DNA of 64,000 bases from Bathynomus jamesi (Eukaryota; Arthropoda; Malacostraca; Isopoda; Cirolanidae): contig JAJOZX010001734.1 in NCBI GenBank assembly GCA_023014485.1, positions 669,001 through 733,000 on the forward strand, given 5' to 3'. Below the pieces are notes generated by a model, which was given only the letters and a program-made list of their open reading frames with translations, searched no databases and was not told where the DNA came from. The first letter of the stretch is position 1. Every line of letters starts with the position of its first letter. Shown here piece after piece: positions 34,527 through 45,369 of this stretch. The position numbers and the translations under genes are program-made.

Positions 34527-35545
34527 CTGGGGCGGCTCCAGGATTTGCTGGAGGGGCCCGAAGGCTTCTAGGGGGGTCCGGGGGCATGCTGTGCTCCCCC
34601 GGAAAATTTTGAAAATTAAGGCTCTCAGAAACGCGTTTTTAAGCAATTTGCCGGGTATTTGTTCAAGTTTATTAGCTTTTACAATATCTAAGTTGTGTAC
34701 TGATTTGCAAGAAAATTATACAAGGAAAGACAAAATTCGTGGTAAGTCTTAAAGAAACTGTTTACGAAAATTTCACAATATCAAAACCTAAATTTCTTTT
34801 GAAAATCATACTTTATCATTCTAGATTTGTTCATTAATATAATTGAAGTTATTATATTTCTGGACAAAGTTTTATGTTGACTGAGATATCAGTTAATCTC
34901 CCGACTCTCAAAGACTGGATCGACGCGTGCCATTTGTCGGGGTTGCTGTTCAGCGAACCGTTGAACTACAGCTTCGTAATCCACGGTCTTGTCGTAATGA
35001 ATGCTCATCAACGCCAAGCCCGACAAACTCTCCGTGGACATAGTAGTCCTAAGGTACCCCTTCCCAAGTTTCAAGGTACTGTTGGCACGTTCATTGTCAG
35101 CAGAAGTGACGGGTATGGTGCAAGCAATTCGCAACAAGCAGTTGATGTTTGGAAATATATCGGCATCGCAAGCCTGGAAAGAAAGAGTGATAAAGTTACA
35201 ATTAAGCTAGAAAATTTTACACTAAATATTAAATATTAAATAATGGGAGCATACGAAGAATTGTCACCCTAAGATGGGCATACGAAGAATTATAATGTAC
35301 CTTTAATGCAGCTTGAAGGGAATCTGGTTTGGCGTTCTCTGACTGCCACTTTCTCTTCCATCGCATATATTCGATGTCAAGAGTACCAAGGCTGGGAAGG
35401 TCTGACTCGTACATCACAGAAATCTCAGTAATGTCTGTTGCTGGCTCAACGGTTACTCTGGGAACAAGACCAAGTAACTGAACAGCCATCTTCTGAGTGG
35501 GACCGAATCTATAACAAAAAGAGTTCATTAATTAGGTGGAGAATG
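34527..35545 (-). mobile_element. hAT element 3' portion, 5' truncated
   Basis: The left edge CTGGGGCGGCTCCAGGATTT is a hAT-type terminus, and the C-terminus of a minus-strand hAT transposase points towards it. No inverted partner terminus is visible on the right. GCAGGGGGCGGATCCAGA at about 35551 is similar but in direct orientation, so the element is truncated or joined to another copy. Confidence 0.6.
34889..35528 (-). pseudogene. hAT transposase C-terminal exons with an intron
   Basis: Exon part 1 (35528-35301) ends 'SLQAALK'. A GT...AG interval, 35300 down to 35174 (127 bp), has donor GTACAT and a pyrimidine-rich acceptor ending CTTTCTTTCCAG. Exon part 2 resumes at 35173 with 'ACDADIFPNI' and continues through 'IACTIPVTSADNERANSTLK' to 'ESREIN' at 34889. 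'PVTSADNERA' is the hAT dimerisation-domain hallmark. The protein resembles the P52rIPK-related hAT branch. The upstream catalytic part is missing. Confidence 0.72.
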
Positions 35546-36124
35546 CAGGGGGCGGATCCAGATCGGTTGGCGTTGCCACCATGTTACGGAAAACCCATCA
35601 GATTTTTTAGAACTTAGAAGTTCGTGTTCTACAAACGTAAGTAGTATGGGCGAAAAGGAGAGCGTGCAATGCAATTGCAAATGTTGCAAGAGGTTATGCA
35701 ACAAATAGGGATGGTTGCAAGAGGTTATGTAACTTGGGGGCGGAGTTATCCCCCAAGTTGCAGTGAACTCCCGCTGGGGTAGACCTCTTCGGGGTAGAAG
35801 TTGGGACGGGCTTACCCTCCAAAGGGGTATACCTAACCTAAGAGAGAGAGAGAAAGGAGGAGAGAGGTGTTCGCTTGGCAGGAGCCAAGCGCATATTAAG
35901 ACTTCAGCCGAGCGGCCGCTGTCTTATAAGTTCCTAATCAGCCAGTTGGCTTAACTGGCTGAGTTGCCAGATTGCGCTATTTATTTAATTAAAGTATATA
36001 TTCTGGCTTAATTCGCCAGTTGGCTTAACCAGCCAGTTGAAATAGTAGGCGTAATTACATAAGAAATACGAACGAGGAATATATATATATATATATACAG
36101 TATATATATATACATATATATATA
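35546..36124. other. Gap without a gene
   Basis: It contains a short hairpin (AACTTGGGGG / CCCCCAAGTT, about 35731-35760), two copies of GTTGCAAGAGGTTATG, and 'GCCAGTTGGCTTAACC' repeats near 35940 and 36020 that recur at about 1830-1880. AT repeats precede the next element. Confidence 0.5.
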
Positions 36125-36942
36125 CAGGGTGTCCCAGAATTAACTATCTATTTCAATGAAATCGGACAAATTTTTTAAAAACACACTTTTATTTATGTTT
36201 ATCATGTTTAATATGTGTTAAAAAATTATAAATTTCTAAATTTTTTTCATAATTTTATTTTCATAATTTTTTCATTATCTGGTCCAACGAAAGACCGTCT
36301 GAAGTCATAGAATGGCAAAGAGACTCTCCAAAAGTTAACGTGTGGCTTGGAATGACCAAATCCAAAATTTATGGCCCATTCTTCTTTGCGGTAGCAACTG
36401 TAACAGGTACCGTCTACCTTGATATGCTTCAGCAGTTTCTCGAACCACAGCTTCTTGATGATGGCATTCTTGATAATGTTGTTTCAACAAGATGGAGCAC
36501 CATGTCATTATGCTCTAATTGTTCGAGAATACCTCAACAGACGCCTTCCGAATCGGTGGATTGGACGTGGAGGACCTCGACCTTGGCCTCCGCGTTCTCC
36601 GGATTTGACACCCCTGGATTTCTTTGCATGGGGTTTCATAAAAACAAAGGTTTATCGCCAAAAGATCAATAGTTTAGCTGAACTTAAAGAACGCATCCAG
36701 TTGGCAGTGCGGGAGATAACACCTGAAATGCTTCAAAATGTGTTTCGCAGCGCTGAGGATAGATTTGAAGTTTGCAGATACAGAGGGTGTACATGTTGAA
36801 ACTTCTCAATAAAGTTTTGACTTATGATTTATAAATCTATTTGTTTTTGTATCATAATTTAGTAATAAACACAAAATTATGTCAGTTTTTATTAAATTTG
36901 TCCGATTTCATTGAAATAGATAGTTAATTCTGGGACACCCTG
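36125..36942 (+). mobile_element. Deleted DD41D mariner-like element, copy 2
   Basis: Same termini as copy 1 (7696-8509), with the same large internal deletion and the same 2-bp loss in the second catalytic block. The two differ at only a handful of positions. TA precedes the left end (36123-36124); the right flank reads TG in place of TA. The remaining coding region (about 36290-36799) holds the two distal catalytic blocks in different frames. Confidence 0.93.
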
Positions 36943-37208
36943 TGTATATATATATATATAATAAAAATATACAAAACTATGTAGTATAACCATCAATATA
37001 TTATTAGTACAGGAAAAAAAAATATATATATAGAGATATATAAAATAATAAAATATATTGAAAATAATAATATTGAAAATAAAAAATAATAATATATAAA
37101 ACGAAGGAATATAATCAGCAACATATTAGTACAGGAAATATATATATATATATACACAATTATATTAAATAATTAAATATATTGAAAATAAATATACATC
37201 AAAATAAT

Positions 37209-37568
37209 TTATGTTCTACGGCACAAAACACTAAACTCACACGTGATCGAGTCTACAGTCACATCATTATTGCTTTGCACTACACGGTCAATACGGCCAA
37301 GCATTATTTCACCGCTCAAGGTGTGCGGGCGCCTATACTCGATATAAATGGCCTTCATATCGTTCAGTACTATTTTTGTGCCCACTTTACATTCGGTTGG
37401 CAAGTTATCTTTAAACACGGCTGGAATACAGTCAAAAACACGCACAAAGAGGTCATCGTTAGCCACAACATCATTATTAAATACAAGTTTATAAACACTC
37501 CTTTCCAATCGAGGGTTTTGAATTACTGCCCCGAGCTTTTCAATCGTGAACTCTTCTTCACTCTGCAT
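37209..37568 (-). CDS. Uncharacterised Polinton small protein (119 aa), gene W
   Basis: A complete open frame starting 'MQSEEEFTIEKLGAVI' and ending 'SVLCRRT'. It is mixed alpha/beta in character, with no signal peptide, membrane segment or recognisable motif. It is the last gene of the polymerase-side cluster, 39 bp after the next gene upstream on the same strand. Its equivalent in copy B, if any, lies beyond the LINE that truncates that copy. I do not recognise it. That it is uninterrupted in an otherwise damaged element is weak support for a real gene. Confidence 0.5.
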   Translation of the reverse strand: MQSEEEFTIEKLGAVIQNPRLERSVYKLVFNNDVVANDDLFVRVFDCIPAVFKDNLPTECKVGTKIVLNDMKAIYIEYRRPHTLSGEIMLGRIDRVVQSNNDVTVDSITCEFSVLCRRT

Positions 37569-37607
37569 AGCGGCAATTGAAATAATCTTCCAATTCGTAA
37601 CGACAGC

Positions 37608-38111
37608 TTAGAGATACAGATCTTCAGGGTGAACAGCGTAGGCGAACTCTGCCCTGTACGGCTCAAGTGCTTTGTACCAAGGTTCGGGATATTTCGAAGA
37701 GTCTAAACCTTTTAAATATGCATCCAGCTCTACACCATTCTCGACTTGTTTATTCCTACATTTGATAAATCCGGCGAGCAGAGCGGTGTATGCGTATTCA
37801 AGAACCGTGTCAAAATAAATCATATCCGTAACACGAGCGTCTAATATAGGTTTCAGCTTGCGGAATCCGACGATTTCAAACATTCTGTCGAGAATGAAAC
37901 GGTTTCGCGTAGGGACAAGAACGTTATTATCAGATGTATTCTTCCACATCAGTTGTATATCAAGGCAAGGCTGATCGTTGTTTTTACACAACTTGCAAAC
38001 AACGGCATATGAGGGGGCATCACTAATCTGTTCTCTTCTTGTACCGACACCTGCAGGTATTTTATAACGGTTCTCTCCCCACTTCTCAACTATCACGAAG
38101 ACTCTATTCAT
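37608..38111 (-). CDS. Uncharacterised Polinton protein (167 aa), gene Z
   Basis: An intact frame from 'MNRVFVIVEKWGENRYKIPA' to 'AVHPEDLYL'. One Cys pair (CKLC) follows 'SYAVV'. No family recognised. The first 44 residues or so are conserved in copy B at 49078-49194 ('MNRIFVVVEKWGEDRYKVPS'), where a LINE then cuts the gene. The differences are mostly conservative (V/I, N/D, I/V), so the protein was under selection when the two lineages parted. It follows gene Y by about a dozen bases. Confidence 0.6.
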   Translation of the reverse strand: MNRVFVIVEKWGENRYKIPAGVGTRREQISDAPSYAVVCKLCKNNDQPCLDIQLMWKNTSDNNVLVPTRNRFILDRMFEIVGFRKLKPILDARVTDMIYFDTVLEYAYTALLAGFIKCRNKQVENGVELDAYLKGLDSSKYPEPWYKALEPYRAEFAYAVHPEDLYL

Positions 38112-38122
38112 CTCCTCAACAC

Positions 38123-38461
38123 TTAAATAAATAAATTAATTTTACCAGAGTTTGCTTGCCTACACGTCGTTTCAAGTACATAGTTAATGGTACCGGTTTC
38201 ACGCCCGAACACGCGCAATGACTTCGTCACGGACAAATCGTACACGGCGTTTAGAATGCTTCTCAAAGGAAGTTCCATCGTATTCGCACGTCCAGTCGGT
38301 TCAAGCTCTGAAATGACTATGAGCCACAGGTGGACGGATCGGCTCGACAGGCGGAGTGAGTCACGCCGATAAAACGTGTACGGGTACACGGGTGGGCGGC
38401 TCGATGGGGGGAGCGAATCATACCATAAACTACTGAAGCGGGTACGGGTTTGTTCCAACAT
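38123..38461 (-). CDS. Uncharacterised Polinton protein (112 aa), gene Y
   Basis: An open frame starting 'MLEQTRTRFSSLWYDSLPPS'. The middle is Pro/Arg/Ser-rich, and the conserved C-terminal half contains 'ISELEPTGRANTMELPLRSI' and 'NAVYDLSVTKSLRVFGR'. Copy B has the same protein in pieces (start at 52689, 'MLEQLRARITNAWYDAP'; C-terminal half near 49.2-49.4 kb), split by a 3.2-kb transposon. No known family. The gene lies between genes X and Z, all in the same direction. Confidence 0.55.
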   Translation of the reverse strand: MLEQTRTRFSSLWYDSLPPSSRPPVYPYTFYRRDSLRLSSRSVHLWLIVISELEPTGRANTMELPLRSILNAVYDLSVTKSLRVFGRETGTINYVLETTCRQANSGKINLFI

Positions 38462-38585
38462 GAAAGAGAATACTTGTGCCCATTATACTGGGCAATCAGA
38501 ATTTTTCGCTAAATGAAGCAATACCGGTTTTATTGTTTTATCTGAATGCTCACCAGGCGCTCATTTCCACAAAACTAAGCACATC

Positions 38586-39168
38586 TTATTCACAATCCAG
38601 TGCACTATTTGAAAGGAACATATGCCCATATTTTTCATTTTTGTTTAACAAACGATACTCGTCTCTAAAGTCTGTTAAAAACTCGCACAGGCCATTAGCC
38701 ACAACCTCACTACAAACCTCGTCATGATATTTATTAATATAGTGGTAAAAATACTTAAGATTCTCCATGATGACAAGATTTAAATTCTCAACCGTAAGGT
38801 ATGAGTACTCGGTATGACGTAACATGACAATATCGCTTGTCACACCACTCATCAACAAGACTCACTAACAATAACCGATGCTTATCTTCTGAACGTTTTG
38901 TTTCTTCTACTTCGCGGTATATGTGAGCTTTTATAAAGGTTATGTCTACAACATACTTCAATACATCGCTTGTACTACAAAATCCTACAATGCCCTCGCC
39001 AGAATATCCATAGATTATTTGAACATCTTGTTCTATCGCACGGTTCAATGTAGCCTTAAAAGTATCAAAGGAGGGTGGAATAGGGAGATTTTCAGTATCC
39101 ACCACATCTTCGCACTTTGCCAAATACCACTTCATAAACGTTTAACACGTAATATTAGAGGTAGCCAT
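38586..39168 (-). pseudogene. Uncharacterised Polinton protein, gene X, with stop and frameshift
   Basis: The likely start is 39168 ('MATSNITC', then a TAA), in frame with 'MKWYLAKCEDVVDTENLPIP'. The core 'IIYGYSGEGIVGF' is shared with copy B ('ILYGYSGESIPGF'). After 'LLVSLVDEWC' the frame shifts near 38850 and continues 'VMLRHTEYSYLTVENLNLVI' to a stop at 38586. Copy B also needs a frame change near this point, but by a different amount, so the lesions look independent. Its function is unknown. Confidence 0.6.
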
Positions 39169-39415
39169 CACTATTTTTCGTCTACGCAAGAAAATACACG
39201 TCTGAGCTCAAGGGTGTGCAGAGGTCAATTGAGCACGCAGGGTAGAGATATAGTATGCTCAGGTAGTGGCAGGATTCACGTGACCGATCTTACAGTGGGT
39301 GGAGCTTAGGAATGTACACGCGCACGCACGCAAAGAAGAAAATGAAACCTTAATTGAAGCAAATATACGTAATAAATAAACATATCGTTAACAATACAGA
39401 TATATATAAATACAA

Positions 39416-41966
39416 TCAAGGATTAAGGTATCCAAAGGGTACGGTATCATCGGTACGAGGCACCTGGTAACGCTTCCTATAGGTGTTACGGCATATCTTC
39501 GTGCCCCTAAGTTCCTTCACACACCCAAGTTTCTGCGCCTGAAGATTGTGGGTCCCCACAGTCAGTTGAGGTGGCTGGTCGCCCTCATATTCCAAGCACA
39601 CTAGATCCTTCAACGAGTCAAAGTTAATGACTGGACGGTTCTCTTGATTAAGCGTGATACCCTTAGCCTTCACGATATACTTCATATCATCCCCCACCCT
39701 CACCCGTACCCCATAGGTTTTTGACCCTGTTCATACAAATGAGTTTGCGTATGCACCATCATCATACTCATCCTTGATCTCGTCAGTTAGCTCTCCGAGG
39801 AATTCCCCAATAGCAGGCATTTATTCACCCTCCCTCGCTGTGGATATCACGCTATCTGTGTCAGCGTACAGCACCCTCCGCCCAAGAGAGTGCAGTAGTC
39901 CCCAAAGCTTGATGCGGGAGTAGGCCGTTCTGAAGCTGGCTACAGGTATGTTTGTAACCCGTGAAGTATCTGTGGCCAGTTCGGTGATGTTGTACTTTAT
40001 TATGTAAGTGTTACCTACATTCACGATCTCCATAACGTCTTTATCGGGAGCGTTGGCATAATCCCAGACTTCACTATAACTTTGTGCTAAATGAACGTTC
40101 CCGTTGCCAGTATTCTGTGCAAATTTCCCCAAAGACTGTTTAGACACAACTTTGCACTAAAGCGCTTGCCAGGATTCTTAACAATTTGGGAAAGATCAAG
40201 CTGTATACCTTTATGAGCAAGGTAACGCTGAATATAAGCCGTTTTTTTATCTTCGGTATCAACCCGTCGCGGATATCCCGATGCTTCTACCTTATCCTTC
40301 AAAAAAGCGTTTATGTATGACGTGAAAAGGATGAGTAGCTTCTGAAACCTCCACACCTCATGTATCTTCAATATTCTGTAGCCATGGCTAGGTCTAGCTC
40401 AGGGCTTGTATATACGCCTCTCATCTTACGCTGGTTGGTTGTATGGTTACAATCACCGTTGTTCTCGTCTGCGCACTTCAGGCACAGGGGAATCGTGAAC
40501 TTGGGATCTATAACGACGGGTAAGATCGGCATCCATAAATCGCGAGAGGGGAGCATGTCTACGAAAGAGAGTCCAAACTAACGCTCATTCAAGTTAGTTG
40601 AAAACTCCTTGATGGTTGGTATGGTCGGACCCACCAGTTTTTCAGGCGCACCTACGGGATACGGGTTCTTCTTTATTACGCAGGTGTATAAAGAGCAGAA
40701 GTCGTAGTAATGGAATTTCACGCCCTCCGAGGCGGAAAGTATAGCTTGAACGGGTTTGTGCGCCCTCCAAACAAGCTCTCACCGCATCTGAGGGGTCCAA
40801 CACCATTGAACGTTTGATGGCCCTTATTTCTTCACGGTACTGGTCGTCTGTTTCCATCCGTGCATCATACTCATGCTCCCACACGATCTTGTGAGTGAAC
40901 TGGGAGCCTACAAGTTGATCGCGGTTACGGGTCCATGCGAGGCTGTCGGTGGGGGATCTTCCATGGAGGTCCCCTGTGACGGCACACTCAGCGAGCGGGC
41001 AACCATGCCACCAGCATCCGTTAAAGGAATACATAGTCTTCTCACCAGTGATTGGATCCTCACTTCGGCCATCAACCCAAAAAGCACGACCACTGAGCTT
41101 ACTGGGTACTTCAAACGTTTTGCGGGTATGTTTTATGTATACCCCGGTCTGTTGCTGTAGGTGAATGAGCCAGTAAATAGCCTTGTGCCCATAACTGCAG
41201 GGTTTGTTTCTGTGAATGACTGCTATGGTGTCTTTAGGCATGAAGTTATTCTTGATCACTGTAAAACATAATGAGGCGATCGTGGTCGCGACTTGCAGCG
41301 GATCGCATTTGATGCGGGCTATGTACATCCTTCTAATGGCCTGGAAACATACCCTAAGCACACGCATATCATTCACGCAATAACGTTCAATTTCATCAGC
41401 TATATTGTATGGACTAGCTTCATTAAAACTGTTGTAGTAGCGTTCAAAATCTTCACGCTCACTATCACTCATGTTGGTGTAGTTAAAGTAATGTTTGGGT
41501 GGAGGTAGTCCCACGTAATTTAAAGTTTCGTTAGTGAGGAATGTGTAAGGGGAATACCCTTTCGAAAATTTAGCGGGTACGCCCATCACCTTGAGTAGCT
41601 TTGATAATTTACAAGGTGTGAATAATAAAGTGTCTTTAAACTGTACATCCACGCTTCTCAAACTAGGGGTCGCGACCACTCAGGGGGTCGCGTAAATATT
41701 GTTGGGGGTCGCAGAAACATTTGAAAATATTATTTTTTTCATAAATATACAGTGTTAGTACCTATTGCTTTTAGGAAATTGAGTGAAGGGTCGCGAAAAA
41801 ATTTGTCTGATCCAAAGGGGTCGCAAGTAAAAAAAGTTTGAGAAGCCCTGCTGTACATTACTTCTTATCTGCATCTGTACTAGTTTGTTGCCTCTTTTCA
41901 AGGGATCATCTGTAAATATCGCAGACGACTCGTGTTCAAGCAACTCCTTATAAAGGACATGTCAGC
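39416..41966 (-). pseudogene. Protein-primed-type DNA polymerase B, Polinton copy A, with MITE insertion
   Basis: It is read right to left. 'YKELLEHESSAIFTDDPLKR' (exonuclease part) is interrupted by a 202-bp MITE at 41649-41850. The next open block (41640-40642) holds 'RYCVNDMRVLRVCF' and 'DPLQVATTIASLCFTVIKNN'. Near 40700 lies palm motif A, 'YYDFCSLYT', in a shifted frame. Motif B is 'KLCLNSLWGN' near 40150, and motif C is 'RVLYADTDS' near 39870. It ends at 39416 after 'TVPFGYLNP'. At least four frameshifts or stops separate these blocks. The motif set and the DPLQ block are typical of Polinton polymerases that copy the element by protein priming. Confidence 0.88.
41649..41850. mobile_element. 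hAT-type MITE inserted in the Polinton polymerase gene
   Basis: CTGTACAT is duplicated exactly at 41641-41648 and 41851-41858. The left end holds CGCTTCTCAAACT; the right end AGTTTGAGAAGCCCTG is its inverse. The interior contains several GGGGTCGC repeats. It is 202 bp with no coding capacity. Confidence 0.92.
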
Positions 41967-42039
41967 GTGTGATGCCAGCAATAAAACTGAAAAAAAAAAT
42001 TAGACTAACATGAAGGTAGATGTAGCTCGTAGAGTAAAC

Positions 42040-43600
42040 TAACCCACTTTTTGTTTAACTTTACCTACTTTTTTTTTCTTATCCTCTCCTTACTTGCATG
42101 TCTGTAACTCTCTTTACTTGCATGTCTGTAGTTTGCATGGTATGACTGTGAGTTAAGACTGTTTGCATGGTTTGTAAGAGTTCTTATTTCACTTTTCATC
42201 TTTCACCCCTTTCCAATTCTCTCCGACTATTTTTCTGACTTGTCGGCAGTGGCCGGCGGATGATGATGGTGAGTCTTTTTTTCTCTTTTTCTGAATGAAT
42301 GTTAACCCATGAGTGATAGGTGTTGCTACTTACTTAACCCCTTATTTTCTTCTCTTAACCCCCTACTCTTTCCTTTCTCTCGGGCTAACCTTAGAGTGGA
42401 TCTTAGTGTCTTTGTTAGCCTTAGCTTCTGTAGATCTGTAGATGCTCCTTTCAGGATTTCGGTGAAACTTTTGCTATTGCGTTAGACATATCACAGCCTT
42501 TCATGGAGTTTGAGACAAATCTTTAATTTCGAAACTTCCCTCCTTCAGTTTCTATCCTTCCATCTGTACCTTCCGCTCTAATTTCCTTCCTTGCTGATCT
42601 ATAGCTGCGGTTGTAGATGACCACTATTCTTCTCCTGAAGCTATTAACAGTGGTGCTCCTCAGAGCCTTGTCCTATCACCCACTCTTTTTCTTTTATTTA
42701 TCAATTATCTATTAAATCGCACTTCCTGTCCTATCAATCCCTATGCTGATGATTTCACTCTTCACTTCTCTACCTACTTTATTTACAAAGCATCCCTCTC
42801 AACAGTCAATTCATGTTTCACGTAGGACGGCTACGGTGCACTTGACCTTTGGTCTTTCTACTATCCCTGATTAGGGCAGAGAAAACTTTATGGCTTTCAA
42901 TGCACAGGTTACTCCTTCCTCTTCTATTAACATTCTTGGCGTTAATGTGATCTTTCCTGGAGAGATCACATAATTATACTATCTTTCTAAAACAGCTTCT
43001 AAGAGGTTATGTGTACTGCACCGGCTCCGCGGGTTCTTCAACCCACTCAGTTGCTATCTCTGTACAGGGGTCTTGTCCGTCCCTGTAAAAGTACGTTTCT
43101 CATGTGTGGGTTGGCTCAACTCACACAGCCGTACTTGACCTGGTGGGATCAAAGGCTTTATTTTTCATCAATTCCGCGCGTCTTACTGATCGTCTTCAGT
43201 CCCTCTCTCCTCGCCACAACGTGGCCCTCGCTCTCTTTGCTATTGCTATTATAATGGATACTGCTCTTCTGAACTTTCTAACTGCACGCATTCTCCTTTA
43301 AGGAGAGCACGCAGTAGCAGACTTTCGACACATTCTCATTCTTTTTCTGTCGAACTTTTGTGACGTAAGGGTTAGTCGGTATTTTCAATTGTTTATCTTC
43401 TCAACCGGTGAAGTCTGGAACAATCTTCTTCAATCCAACTTTCCCTCTGTCTTTCAAATCCAGAGTGTCTACGCATCTCGGAAATCTTGGACCTTGATTT
43501 TGGCTCTTTTCTTCTTCTATGGGGTAAGGGGGATGCGTTTTCGCAGGCAATCGCCCTTGGCCCCTCCTTTCTGCATAAAAAAATATTAGTTACTCGTAGA
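42040..43600 (+). pseudogene. LINE reverse transcriptase C-terminal half, heavily decayed
   Basis: Plus-strand pieces include 'FQDFGETFAIALDISQPF' (with the first catalytic Asp), 'NSGAPQSLVLSPTLFLLFIN', 'NPYADDFTLHFS' (YADD box), 'INILGVNVIF', 'LSKTASKRLCVLHRLRGFF' and a final 'STGEVWNNLLQSNFPSVF'. The frame changes many times. It belongs to the same family as 31960-32790 (its N-terminal counterpart) and 48785-49077. It marks the right edge of Polinton copy A. Confidence 0.7.
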
Positions 43601-44199
43601 ATGCACTAGACATATTGTTAAATAGTTGAATGACTTTCTTCATGGATTTGTGATCTTGTTCACCTGACTAATTTAAAATTTAACTTATAACTTGACTAGC
43701 TCACCGTAAAGATAATTCTGAATAATTTTGGTCTGAATAAAGGTGTTCACTCGATTAATGATTCTGCGACATTTTTATGTAAACTTAGGATAAATGATTT
43801 GGAGCATAGTAATTTAGTAGAGGACCCTCTAATACAGTCCGTGACCAATTCCTCTTGATCGAGGTTTGAAGGTTGATTTTAGATGAATTGAGGATACTCA
43901 TCAAAATAAGCTTGGGCATCCCTCACGAAAATGTGGACTAACTCCGCTAAGCGACGAAATCCAAGATGACCGCCACAAAAAACAATATTGCATATCTTCG
44001 CTTGTGTGCATGCTTAATTAAGGTGCGTTCATGATATCTAAATGTAGGTTTTTGAGGTCGAGGAATTCAATTGTAACAACAGATAGGAGTTATATCTAAC
44101 ATAATTCATCAACAGTAACCAAAACGGGGACCATAAAATCAACATTAACAATATACATTCAGTTCTGCAGAAGTTTGATTTTTGTTCTATATGCATGTC

Positions 44200-45369
44200 A
44201 TTTTCAGATTCAAATGGACCAGTCTGTAGCAGAATAAATCCATATTTTAAAAACATATTGTTCTTGAGACCATGTTGGAAAACTATTGTGTATATGTTGA
44301 TATGTTAGTGGAGCTATAGTTATATCTATGGGGACGTGACATTATTCTTCCTTTTTTCCTTTTCAGATCTGAATCCCTGTAGCTAATTATGGCGACTTTA
44401 TCAAGTAAAGGAAAGAAAAGAAGGAGTGAGGATATGACATTTGGTCGGTGCATTCTATATAACAGTAACTGTGATGAAGACAGGAGTAATTTAGGCGTAG
44501 ATGCTTTGAACAACCTCAAACAACAAGTACAAAAGTGGATTTGGACTTGATAGGTATGGCACGGTTTATAGTGACATTTTCTGGGAAAATGGACCGAGTG
44601 GCATATAGGTGAAGGTGTGGAAACTCGGGACCCGTAAGGAAATCACAATTTTGTAGGCATATTGGACGAGTATTTCGACCAATTAAATACAAAAACATTT
44701 ATCTTCATCTTCTGTCTTCCATTCTATATCACTTTTTATAGCGTTCTAGCTTTGCATTAGGTGTACCTGGAATTTGAGAAAGCCGTTGCAATATTTTGGT
44801 TAAAAAATTCGTGGGGCAACTCTGACTCCTTTTGCCCCTTTTCCAAAATTTCACTACCACGCGGTCACTGATGAAATTTCAGACACGACGATACGTGAAA
44901 ATCAAACACTAATCCATAAGTAGCCTACACACAAAATGCACCAAAATAAGTTCTTACAGCTTTGGAATTATGAATCAAGGAAAAATTTGCTGATAATAGA
45001 TGAGATAAAGAAAAAATGAGACCACTGATCAGCTTAGGCACCGATGGAGATAGATTAAAGCTAGATGGCAGCATAGCATGGGCTGTAGAAGGGGTGTTCT
45101 GAGCTGTTCCGGGGTCCCGAGCTGCCCCACCTTCCCCTACTTTCATAAAACGTGCAAAGCTCAACTGGCAAGTGGGAACAAATTGGAGCAAGCCTTGAGA
45201 CGAAAAAGGAACGCTCAGTGTGAAACTGCAAAAAAGTCCTATATACCAATTGGTGGTTTCAACAGTTAATCATGCTCCTGCAACTCCATCCAATGAATCG
45301 AGACAATCTCGTTCGAATACTGTCATGCTGCATAACAAGTATTTATGTGTATGGTACATGAAGCCTGAA
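44200..45369. other. Interior of the large-TIR element, no gene called
   Basis: Several short ORFs on both strands have no recognisable motif. AT content is high up to about 44800. Nothing else is supportable. Confidence 0.4.

Larger units (their letters stand above)
37209..41966 (-). mobile_element. Polinton/Maverick-type element, copy A (partial)
   Basis: Five adjacent minus-strand genes: DNA polymerase B at the right, then four small genes. Three of the four recur in the same order in copy B (49.08-57.83 kb). The polymerase N-terminus, integrase, ATPase and capsid genes are missing on the right, where LINE sequence begins after 42000. Terminal inverted repeats were not identified. Similarity between A and B looks near 75-80% by eye in the polymerase, so they are distinct insertions or lineages and not a recent duplication. 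Confidence 0.8.

Noticed and set aside
35551..35568. Right terminus of the hAT element at 34.5 kb
   Set aside because: GGGGGCGGATCCAGA is in direct, not inverted, orientation relative to the left terminus, so it cannot be its partner.
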